DNA of 64,000 nt. Origin: JAJRQY01 sp965224435. GTDB taxonomy: Bacteria > Actinomycetota > Acidimicrobiia > Acidimicrobiales > SZUA-35. Where the stretch lies: positions 310,001 to 374,000 of the forward strand of contig OZ245048.1 in NCBI GenBank assembly GCA_965224435.1, given 5' to 3'. A program made the translations under genes and the position numbers. The notes under the pieces were generated by a model, which was not told the DNA's origin, searched no databases, and worked only from the letters and a program-made list of their open reading frames with translations. Positions 26,254-33,225 of the stretch are shown here, piece after piece. Each line of letters starts with the position of its first letter. Position 1 is the stretch's first letter.

Positions 26254-26444
26254 ACATGTTGATCCACCTATCCCTTCCGGGGTTGGTGCTGGTCCATGAT
26301 GCCCTTAGCATGGTGAGTCGGCTTGTTGTGCACCCTGGTTGTGTGCGGCTGGCCGTAGGTCCTGCTCCCCGCTTTCGTCGAGGTTCTTGACAAAAGCGAC
26401 ACAGCACAAGGCTGCCCGTACCAATCCTCGTTGAGGGAGATGTT

Positions 26445-26669
26445 CTGACAAAGTCCAAGGAAGATGCGATTGTCCTTGAGGGCACCATTACCGAATCACT
26501 CCCGAACGCCATGTTCCGGGTTGAACTCGAGAATGGACATAAGGTGCTCGGGCACATCTCTGGAAAGATGCGCCGTCACTACATTCGAATTCTGCCGGGC
26601 GATCGCGTCCAAGTAGAGCTCACCCCGTACGACCTCACGCGCGGCCGCATCACTTACCGGTACAAGTAA
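26445..26669 (+). CDS. infA: Translation initiation factor IF-1, apparent CTG start
   Basis: IF-1 is an OB-fold protein that occupies the A site during initiation. The frame is unmistakable: LEGTITESLPNAMFRVEL, NGHKVLGHISGKMRRHYIRI and VELTPYDLTRGRITYRYK. The frame is open from 26391. It contains no ATG, GTG or TTG before the internal AUG in NAMFRV, which lies too late. The best start is the CTG at 26445, which gives (M)TKSKEDAIV and 74 residues and follows GAGGGAG at 26433-26439. The ATG at 26440 is out of frame and stops after two codons. TTGACA at 26387 may be a -35. A C-to-A sequencing error is the alternative. Confidence 0.9.
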   Translation: MTKSKEDAIVLEGTITESLPNAMFRVELENGHKVLGHISGKMRRHYIRILPGDRVQVELTPYDLTRGRITYRYK

Positions 26670-26700
26670 GTCCCTACCGGACTGGCTACATCTGTTCACC

Positions 26701-26790
26701 GCAGCTTCGGCTGCATGTTCGTCACGGCATCCGCCCAAAACGAACGAAACGATCTCGGGGCCCCCGAGATTTTGATCTCACCCTTTTTAG
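26701..26790 (+). terminator. Hairpin array and possible attenuator between infA and rpmJ
   Basis: GCAGC-TTCG-GCTGC (26701-26714) is a stable UUCG-capped hairpin. ATCTCGGG/CCCGAGAT (26752-26770, three-base loop) is followed by TTTT, like a rho-independent terminator. Its 3' arm can instead pair GAGAT with ATCTC at 26775-26779 across TTTG, which would break the terminator. The region ends 20-30 bases before rpmJ. Confidence 0.6.
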
Positions 26791-26808
26791 GGCTCAAGTA
26801 GGAACACT

Positions 26809-26922
26809 ATGAAGGTTCGACCGAGCGTCAAGAAAATCTGTGACAAATGCCGTGTGATCCGCCGTAACAAGCGCGTCATGGTCATTTGCGAGAATCCACG
26901 TCACAAACAGAGGCAAGGCTGA
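26809..26922 (+). CDS. rpmJ: 50S ribosomal protein L36
   Basis: This gene encodes L36 with exactly the usual 37 residues, MKVRPSVKKICDKCRVIRR onward. Zinc ligands are CDKC, C (VICENP) and H (PRHKQ). It lies between infA and rpsM, as in most bacteria, three bases before rpsM. Confidence 0.95.
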   Translation: MKVRPSVKKICDKCRVIRRNKRVMVICENPRHKQRQG

Positions 26923-26925
26923 TCT

Positions 26926-27303
26926 ATGGCTCGTATCGCCGGTGTTGATATCCCCCGCGAAAAGCGGCTCGAGGTATCGCTCACTTACATTTTTGGAGTT
27001 GGTCGCTCGACGGCCAAGAAGATCGTTGAATCGGTTCAGGTTGATGGCACCACTCGTGTCAAGGATCTGACCGAAGCCGAGGTCATGCGCATTCGTGCAT
27101 GGATCGACGACAACGTGCAGACCGAAGGCGACCTTCGTCGTGAGGTGTCCCAGGACATCAAGCGCAAGATGGAGATCGGTTGCCACCAAGGCATTCGCCA
27201 TCGCAAGGGATTGCCTGTTCGTGGTCAGCGGACCCAAACCAATGCTCGTACCCGCAAGGGTCCAAAGCGCACCGTCGCTGGCAAGAAGAAGGTTGCGAAA
27301 TAA
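26926..27303 (+). CDS. rpsM: 30S ribosomal protein S13
   Basis: S13 contacts the P-site tRNA and bridges the subunits. It has 125 residues: MARIAGVDIPREKRLEVSLT, then the helix-two-turn-helix region, and the basic tail RGQRTQTNARTRKGPKRT. It overlaps rpsK by one base. Confidence 0.97.
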   Translation: MARIAGVDIPREKRLEVSLTYIFGVGRSTAKKIVESVQVDGTTRVKDLTEAEVMRIRAWIDDNVQTEGDLRREVSQDIKRKMEIGCHQGIRHRKGLPVRGQRTQTNARTRKGPKRTVAGKKKVAK

Positions 27304-27701
27304 TGGCGAAGCCAAGCGCAGGTGGCCGTCGGCCACGCAAGAAGTCAAGCAAGAACGTCACCCACGGTGTTGCTCACATCAAATCGAGCTTCAACAACAC
27401 CATCATCAGTATCACGGACAAGGAGGGTCATGTTCTGGCCTGGTCCTCCTCCGGCAATGTTGGTTACACGGGTTCTCGCAAGTCGACCCCATTCGCTGCC
27501 CAGTTGGCAGCCGAAGCGGCAGCCAAGCGGGCAATGGAACACGGCGTTCGCAAGGTCGATGTACAGGTAAAGGGACCAGGTTCTGGTCGTGAAACCGCTA
27601 TTCGTAGTCTCCAGAGCGCAGGTATTGAGGTCACTGGCATCAAGGATGTCACCCCAATTCCGCATAACGGCTGCCGCCCTCCCAAGCGGCGTCGGGTCTG
27701 A
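27303..27701 (+). CDS. rpsK: 30S ribosomal protein S11
   Basis: S11 lines the E site. The ATG at 27303 overlaps the rpsM stop and gives 132 residues with HIKSSFNNTIISITD and the conserved end THNGCRPPKRRRV-type (here IPHNGCRPPKRRRV). Confidence 0.97.
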   Translation: MAKPSAGGRRPRKKSSKNVTHGVAHIKSSFNNTIISITDKEGHVLAWSSSGNVGYTGSRKSTPFAAQLAAEAAAKRAMEHGVRKVDVQVKGPGSGRETAIRSLQSAGIEVTGIKDVTPIPHNGCRPPKRRRV

Positions 27702-27718
27702 AAGGGAGCGTCTGAACG

Positions 27719-28339
27719 ATGTCTCGTTACACCGGCCCAAGGGCCCGCATTTCACGCCGTCTCGGCACCAACATTTTCGGAACTCGTGGCGAAGCTGCTG
27801 CCCTCGAGAAGCGTCCGTATCCCCCCGGGATGCACGGCCGTACTCGTCGTCGTGGCAATAACAACACCGAGTACCTCTTCCAGCTTCAGGAGAAGCAGAA
27901 GGCTCGTTTCTCCTATGGTCTGACCGAGCGTCAGTTCCGCAAGGTCTACGCCGAGGCTTCACGTCGTGCTGGCGTGACCGGCGAGAACATGCTCCAGCTG
28001 CTCGAACTCCGTCTCGACAATGTTGTTTATCGTGCTGGTCTTGGCGCAACTCGCCCCCAGGCACGTCAGTTCGTGAACCATGGCCACATCAAGGTCAACG
28101 GCAAGCGAGTCAACATCCCGTCTTATCGGGTTCGCAAGGGTGACGTCATCGAGTTCAAGGAAAAGACTCGTGACAATTCTCTCGTCCAGTGGAACAAGGA
28201 TGTGCTAGATCGCACTCCTCCCGCATGGCTTGATCTAGATGCAAGCGGTTACTCCGTCACCGTCTACAGCGAGCCTCTTCGTGAACAAATCGACGTACCG
28301 CTGCGCGAGCAGCTTATTGTCGAGCTCTACAGCAAGTAA
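27719..28339 (+). CDS. rpsD: 30S ribosomal protein S4
   Basis: S4 nucleates 16S rRNA folding and in enterobacteria represses the alpha operon; 206 residues with an S4 RNA-binding domain (LELRLDNVVYRAG, QFVNHGHIKVNG). The N-terminal zinc cysteines of the C+ form are absent, so it is the zinc-free type. Confidence 0.97.
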   Translation: MSRYTGPRARISRRLGTNIFGTRGEAAALEKRPYPPGMHGRTRRRGNNNTEYLFQLQEKQKARFSYGLTERQFRKVYAEASRRAGVTGENMLQLLELRLDNVVYRAGLGATRPQARQFVNHGHIKVNGKRVNIPSYRVRKGDVIEFKEKTRDNSLVQWNKDVLDRTPPAWLDLDASGYSVTVYSEPLREQIDVPLREQLIVELYSK

Positions 28340-28371
28340 TTCGTCGGTCAGCAGTCAAACTCTTTAGGGGT

Positions 28372-28388
28372 CCCTGTTCTGAACAGGG
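28372..28388 (+). promoter_or_regulatory. Hairpin before rpoA
   Basis: CCCTGTT-CTG-AACAGGG forms a seven-base-pair perfect stem with a three-base loop, 17 bases upstream of the rpoA ATG. TTTGG follows, too short for a terminator. It may tune rpoA translation or partial readthrough from rpsD. Confidence 0.5.
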
Positions 28389-28404
28389 TTTGGAAGGAAA
28401 ATCT

Positions 28405-29352
28405 ATGCTGGTTATGCAGCGTCCTACGATCGAACAGCTTGATGATGGCGAATCCAGCCATGGTCAGTTTGCTATCGGTCCACTCGAGCCTGGCTTCGGC
28501 CATACGCTCGGTAATTCACTCCGTCGCACATTGCTGTCGTCAATTCCTGGCGCGGCAATCACTTCGGTTCGTTTCGACGATGCTCTTCATGAGTTCGACA
28601 CCCTTCCGGGTGCGATTGAAGACGTTGTCGACATCATCTTGAATCTCAAAGACATCGTGGTGACGTCGGAGTCCGAGGAACCCGTGACCTTGCGTCTCGA
28701 TGTTCGTGGACCCGGCGATGTCACTGCCGGAGACATCTCTTGCCCGTCTGAGGTCGAAGTTCTAAACGGTGACACTCACTTGGCAACTCTTGATGCCAAG
28801 GGTCGTCTCGCTATTGACCTCACGGTCGAGCGTGGCCGTGGCTGGACATCTTCTGCCCAGCAAGCTCAGAGTGACTCGGCCCCGATCGGAATCATTCCCA
28901 TCGACGCCATCTTCAGCCCGATCCGTCGGGTCTCCGTCTCAGTCGAGCCCACTCGTGTCGAGATGAGCACCGACTTTGATCGTGTCATCCTCGATATCGA
29001 GACTGATGGTTCGATCACCCCTCGTGATGCCCTGGCTTCAGCCGGAGCAACCTTGCGAGGACTTATCCAGCTTGTCGAAGAGATGAGCGATGAGCCAGAA
29101 GGCCTCACTCTGGGCGAAGCCCCAGCTGCTGCATCTGGTTCCCCAGATCTTGATCTTCCCATTGAAGACCTCGATCTTTCTGAGCGTCCACGCAACTGCC
29201 TCAAGCGGGCCCAAGTCAACAGCATTGGTGAGCTTCTCACCAAGACTGAAGACGACCTGCTTGCCATCACCAACTTCGGGCAGAAGTCGCTGGACGAAGT
29301 CATTGTCAAGCTCGATGAGCGTGGCCTTTCGCTACGCGGCTCTAGGAACTAG
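28405..29352 (+). CDS. rpoA: RNA polymerase subunit alpha
   Basis: Alpha dimerises to start polymerase assembly, and its C-terminal domain contacts UP elements and activators. The ATG at 28405 follows GGAAGG and gives 315 residues; the TTG at 28390 is a less likely start. The N-terminal domain has GFGHTLGNSLRRTLLSSIPG. The C-terminal domain has the helix-hairpin region with LKRAQVNSIGEL and NFGQKSLDE. Confidence 0.97.
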   Translation: MLVMQRPTIEQLDDGESSHGQFAIGPLEPGFGHTLGNSLRRTLLSSIPGAAITSVRFDDALHEFDTLPGAIEDVVDIILNLKDIVVTSESEEPVTLRLDVRGPGDVTAGDISCPSEVEVLNGDTHLATLDAKGRLAIDLTVERGRGWTSSAQQAQSDSAPIGIIPIDAIFSPIRRVSVSVEPTRVEMSTDFDRVILDIETDGSITPRDALASAGATLRGLIQLVEEMSDEPEGLTLGEAPAAASGSPDLDLPIEDLDLSERPRNCLKRAQVNSIGELLTKTEDDLLAITNFGQKSLDEVIVKLDERGLSLRGSRN

Positions 29353-29354
29353 TC

Positions 29355-29708
29355 ATGCCTGCAACTCCTCGTAAGGCGACCCGCTTCGGCGGTTCGGCTT
29401 CACACCAGAAACTCATGATGGCCAACCTGGTCGCTTCGCTCGTCGCAGCCGAAGGCATCACCACCACTGAGGCCAAGGCCAAGGCACTTCGCCCTGTCGC
29501 CGAGAAGATGATCACCAAGGCCCGCAAGGGTGGTTTGCACAACTTTCGTCAGGTGTTGTCCTACCTCGGTGATGTCGAGATGACCACCAAACTCTTTGAT
29601 GAGGTCGGCCCTCGTTATGCCGAGCGTCCGGGTGGATACACCCGCATCTTGAAGTTGGGTCCACGGCCGGGCGACAACGCCCCAATGGCCCGGATCGAAC
29701 TGGTCTAG
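29355..29708 (+). CDS. rplQ: 50S ribosomal protein L17
   Basis: L17 lies near the tunnel exit; 117 residues, MPATPRKATRFGGSASHQK to RIELV, the compact bacterial form. Many actinobacterial L17 proteins carry a long C-terminal extension; this one has none, while L22 in this window has such a module. It starts two bases after rpoA. Confidence 0.96.
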   Translation: MPATPRKATRFGGSASHQKLMMANLVASLVAAEGITTTEAKAKALRPVAEKMITKARKGGLHNFRQVLSYLGDVEMTTKLFDEVGPRYAERPGGYTRILKLGPRPGDNAPMARIELV

Positions 29709-29726
29709 TCGATCGGACGATGGAGG

Positions 29727-30575
29727 ATGGAAACTCCGTCCTTGTTTGATCAAGAACCTGAGGAGCCTTCGGGCTCTGACCAGACAAGCGGACCTTCGGG
29801 TCCGCTTGTCCGCGTCAGGCTGACCGTCGCTTATGACGGCACCGACTTTCGTGGTCTTGCCCCAAATCCTGGTGTGCGCACCGTTGTTGGTGAGCTCGTC
29901 AAGGTCCTCAGCCCGTACCTGCGCTATGAGCCTGACATTGTGATGTCAGGACGAACCGATGCTGGGGTTCATGCCAGTGGGCAAGTTCTTTCTTTCGATG
30001 CTCCGGTTGCTTGGCTTGGTTCGGGCCAAGAGGGGACTGACCGGTTGCAGAACATGATTAACTCGCGGCTGGCACCGGAGATTGTGGCCCTGGACGTGCA
30101 AGTGGTTGACGCCGAGTTCAGTGCTCGCTTCGATGCGGTTGGACGCAGGTACCGGTATCTGGTCCTGAATCAGCCGGTGGCTGACCCGCTGCTGGCCCGC
30201 TCGACCTGGCATGTTTCTGAACCGTTGGATCTAGCGTCGATGCGGCTGGCTTGTGATCCGATTGTCGGCGAGCATGACTTCTCGTCTTTCTGTCGCCGGC
30301 CAAAGGTCAAGGCGGGGGAGGAGTCAATGTCGCTCGAGCGCCGGATTGACATGGCCACCTGGCACGACATAGGGAATGGCTTGCTGGAGTTCCGCATTGA
30401 AGGCTCAGCGTTTTGTCACCAGATGGTTCGCAGCCTGGTCGGATTCCATGTTGCTGTTGGCAAGGGTAAGCGTTCGGCTGGCGAATTGAGATCAGTCCTG
30501 GCCGCACGAGACCGCCAAGCCGCCGAGCAACCAGCCCCACCTCACGGCCTCAACCTGCTCGAAGTCCTCTACTAG
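29727..30575 (+). CDS. truA: tRNA pseudouridine synthase A
   Basis: TruA converts uridines 38-40 of tRNA anticodon arms to pseudouridine. The catalytic aspartate lies in SGRTDAGVHASGQ. The conserved FCRRPK and SAFCHQMVRSLVG segments are present. The ATG at 29727 gives 282 residues, with about 30 extra at the N-terminus before VRVRLTVAYDGTDF. That extension is encoded by two UUCG-capped hairpins, and no alternative start lies beyond them in frame. Confidence 0.93.
   Translation: METPSLFDQEPEEPSGSDQTSGPSGPLVRVRLTVAYDGTDFRGLAPNPGVRTVVGELVKVLSPYLRYEPDIVMSGRTDAGVHASGQVLSFDAPVAWLGSGQEGTDRLQNMINSRLAPEIVALDVQVVDAEFSARFDAVGRRYRYLVLNQPVADPLLARSTWHVSEPLDLASMRLACDPIVGEHDFSSFCRRPKVKAGEESMSLERRIDMATWHDIGNGLLEFRIEGSAFCHQMVRSLVGFHVAVGKGKRSAGELRSVLAARDRQAAEQPAPPHGLNLLEVLY
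29763..29810 (+). promoter_or_regulatory. Two tandem UUCG hairpins at the rplQ-truA junction
   Basis: GAGCC-TTCG-GGCTC (29763-29776) is followed by a 12-bp perfect stem capped by TTCG (29783-29794 with 29799-29810). Both lie inside the truA reading frame, encoding EPSGS and SGPSGPL. They begin about 55 bases after the rplQ stop and could end, stabilise or cut the upstream transcript. Confidence 0.6.
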
Positions 30576-30697
30576 CGAGCATGGCTGGCGGGTCTCGCCC
30601 GAAGATAGTGGACTTCGCGACCCAATAGTGGGTCGTCAACTCCATTAAGTACGTTTTGGACCGGACGGGGATGAGTCGATTGCCCCGCTATGGCTGG

Positions 30698-30726
30698 TTG
30701 GTGCTGGTAGATCCGCGCCGTATCAT
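30698..30726 (+). promoter_or_regulatory. Putative rplM operon promoter
   Basis: TTGGTG at 30698-30703 and TATCAT at 30721-30726 have 17-base spacing. The expected start region (30727-30741) matches that after the putative rpsL -10. The rest of the 280-base gap after truA holds a small hairpin (CGACCC-AATAGT-GGGTCG, near 30620) and no gene. Confidence 0.5.
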
Positions 30727-30855
30727 TGCTGGTCGGCTATGGAGCTTTGCTTTCGTATTCGCCGATCGCCCGAAACACTGTCGACTGAGATGGTGGGCCT
30801 GGCCCCTCTTGCAGGTTTCTGCAGGAACTCGAACACCGATGTGAGCAGGATTGTT

Positions 30856-31311
30856 GTGAAGACTTACACCCCCAAGAAATCCGAGATTGAGCGCGATTGG
30901 TTCGTGGTTGATGCGGAAGGCCTTACCTTGGGCCGTATGTCGACCGAGATCGCTCGCATCCTGCGCGGCAAGCACAAGCCAACCTTTGCTACTCACATGG
31001 ACATGGGCGACCACGTCATTGTCATCAACGCAGCCAAGGTTGTTCTTACCGCCAACAAGGGTGAGAAGAAGATGGTGCATCATCACTCCGGTTACCCGGG
31101 TGGACTCACCAGCCGCACCTACGAAGAGTCCATGAACCGCAAGCCTGCCGACACGGTCCGCAAGACCATCACCGGCATGCTGCCAAAGAACCGTCTGGGC
31201 AACCAGATGGCAACCAAGCTCAAGGTCTATGCCGGTGACAGTCACCCGCACGAGGCCCAATTGCCCAAGACCCTCGACATTCCCGGCGCCCGCCGAGAGG
31301 TGAAATCATGA
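30856..31311 (+). CDS. rplM: 50S ribosomal protein L13
   Basis: L13 is an early assembly protein. The GTG at 30856 gives MKTYTPKKSEIERDWFVVDA and 151 residues, the standard N-terminus, with GAGCAGGA upstream. GTG at 30841 and ATG further up are in frame but less likely. It overlaps rpsI by four bases. Confidence 0.96.
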   Translation: MKTYTPKKSEIERDWFVVDAEGLTLGRMSTEIARILRGKHKPTFATHMDMGDHVIVINAAKVVLTANKGEKKMVHHHSGYPGGLTSRTYEESMNRKPADTVRKTITGMLPKNRLGNQMATKLKVYAGDSHPHEAQLPKTLDIPGARREVKS

Positions 31312-31694
31312 CCACGATTCAGACCACTGGCCGTCGCAAGCAAGCCATCGCCCGAGTGCGAATGAGCAATGGCGAAGGAAAGATCACGGCCAACGGCCGT
31401 GCATTCGACGACTACTTCCCGTCTGCAGTTCACCGCAAGGCCATCACTGAGCCCTTGCGAATTGTCGAAGGTGAAGAGATTTACGACATCGATGTCACCC
31501 TGTGCGGTGGCGGTCTTTCTGGCCAAGCTGGGGCCTTCCGTCTCGGAATCGCTCGTGCACTCATCGAGATCGACCTTGAGCGCCGTCCATCGCTGAAGAG
31601 CGAAGGCCTCCTCACCCGAGATCCTCGTAAGAAGGAATCCAAGAAGTACGGCCTCAAGAAGGCTCGTAAGGCTCCTCAGTACTCAAAGCGCTAA
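31308..31694 (+). CDS. rpsI: 30S ribosomal protein S9
   Basis: S9 reaches the P-site tRNA with its C-terminal tail KKARKAPQYSKR. It has 128 residues, including TTGRRKQAIARVRM and GGGLSGQAGAFRLGIARAL. It forms the usual pair with L13. Confidence 0.97.
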   Translation: MTTIQTTGRRKQAIARVRMSNGEGKITANGRAFDDYFPSAVHRKAITEPLRIVEGEEIYDIDVTLCGGGLSGQAGAFRLGIARALIEIDLERRPSLKSEGLLTRDPRKKESKKYGLKKARKAPQYSKR

Positions 31695-31729
31695 CCCTGT
31701 CCAGCCACAACAAGGGCTCGGAGTCCAAC

Positions 31730-33064
31730 ATGTTCCCAAGTTTCGGGACCGACGGCGTCCGAGGATTGGCCAACAAAGAACTTACCCCCGACGTCGCTCA
31801 GGCCCTTGGCCGGGCGGCGGCGGAGTTTTTGGGCGGCAGCCGAGTAGTTATCGGCCGAGATACCCGCCGATCTGGCCAAATGCTCGAAGCTGGCCTGGTA
31901 GCCGGATACACCTCGGCCGGCGTCGATGTTGAACTCCTAGGAGTCGTACCAACACCAACCGTGTCTTGGGTGGCCAGCAAAGCTGGCGTGCCCGGAGCCA
32001 TGATCTCCGCCTCACACAACCCCTTTGCTGACAATGGCATCAAGCTGTTTGCCGCCGGCGGGCTCAAGCTTGGCGATGATGTCGAAGCCGCAATCCAGTC
32101 CCGGTTCCACGAGATTCTGGCCAACCCTCACCAAGAGGGACCAACTGGTGAACAGATCGGTGTTCTCACCCCACCGTTGGGAAACCAGGGTTGGGTCGAC
32201 TCGGTGGTCGGAACCGTTGCTCCGGACGCCTTTCGCGGACTCAATATTGTGTTGGATTGTGCCAATGGGTCTGCCCACGAACTTGGCCCGCAGATCTTTC
32301 GTGCCCTAGGCGCCGAAGTGTCAACCATCGGGGTCGACCCGGATGGAATCAATATCAATGCGGGGTGCGGATCGACCAGCCCCGATCGTTTGCAGGCAGC
32401 CGTCGTCGCCCAGAAAGCCGACCTTGGTTTGGCTTTCGATGGTGACGCCGACCGCCTGGTTGCTGTCGGCCCCCAAGGCGAGATCGTCGACGGTGACCAC
32501 ATTCTCGCCATCCTGGCTCAGGACTGGAGCAGCACCGGTCAACTGGCCAACAACACGGTTGTCGTCACAGTGATGAGCAATCTTGGCTTCCACCTGGCTA
32601 TGGCCGAATCCAATATCAATGTGGTGCAAACCGGCGTCGGCGATCGCTACGTGCTCGAGGCCTTGAACGAGGGTGGTCACTCCCTAGGTGGCGAGCAATC
32701 CGGTCACGTCATCTGCCGCAACCTCGCTTCAACCGGGGACGGTATTCTGGCTGGAGTTCAACTGGTCGATGCCGTTATCCGGTCCGAAACAACCCTGTCG
32801 GGCCTCGCAGCCAACGCCATGACCACGGTTCCCCAGATCTTGCACAACATCCGTCTGCCTAAGCGAGATCCACTATTGGTGGAGAAGATGGCTGGTGCCG
32901 TAGCCAAGGCTGAAGCCGATATGGGCAGTGATGGACGAGTACTGGTGCGAGCCAGCGGAACTGAACCGCTCCTGCGAGTTATGGTTGAACACCTGGATGA
33001 CGACGCGGCCCAGTCGATCTGTGCTCAACTCGTCGCCGAGGCGGAACAACTCATGAGTACCTAA
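31730..33064 (+). CDS. glmM: Phosphoglucosamine mutase
   Basis: GlmM converts glucosamine-6-phosphate to glucosamine-1-phosphate for UDP-GlcNAc and peptidoglycan synthesis. The phosphoserine loop MISASHNPFADNGIK, the metal loop FDGDADR and the phosphate-binding RASGTEPLLRVM are intact. At 444 residues it is full length. It starts 36 bases after rpsI, a common arrangement, and precedes the GlmS-like gene. Confidence 0.95.
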   Translation: MFPSFGTDGVRGLANKELTPDVAQALGRAAAEFLGGSRVVIGRDTRRSGQMLEAGLVAGYTSAGVDVELLGVVPTPTVSWVASKAGVPGAMISASHNPFADNGIKLFAAGGLKLGDDVEAAIQSRFHEILANPHQEGPTGEQIGVLTPPLGNQGWVDSVVGTVAPDAFRGLNIVLDCANGSAHELGPQIFRALGAEVSTIGVDPDGININAGCGSTSPDRLQAAVVAQKADLGLAFDGDADRLVAVGPQGEIVDGDHILAILAQDWSSTGQLANNTVVVTVMSNLGFHLAMAESNINVVQTGVGDRYVLEALNEGGHSLGGEQSGHVICRNLASTGDGILAGVQLVDAVIRSETTLSGLAANAMTTVPQILHNIRLPKRDPLLVEKMAGAVAKAEADMGSDGRVLVRASGTEPLLRVMVEHLDDDAAQSICAQLVAEAEQLMST

Positions 33065-33225
33065 GCAGTTCAGCCCGGTCCAGTTCAGTAGGAACCGGGT
33101 GACGAATCACACCTTCAGCAGGCCCTCGCCTGATCCGATGTTGATTCGTAGTCGAAACTGATTACAGCAGAACAGACCACAGCAAACCTGACTTATCAAG
33201 ACCCGATCTGAGGAGCCCTCATCTC

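Noticed and set aside
33074..33099. Terminator after glmM (CCCGGT...ACCGGG)
   Set aside because: Only six pairs with a 14-base loop and no T-run; too weak to annotate.
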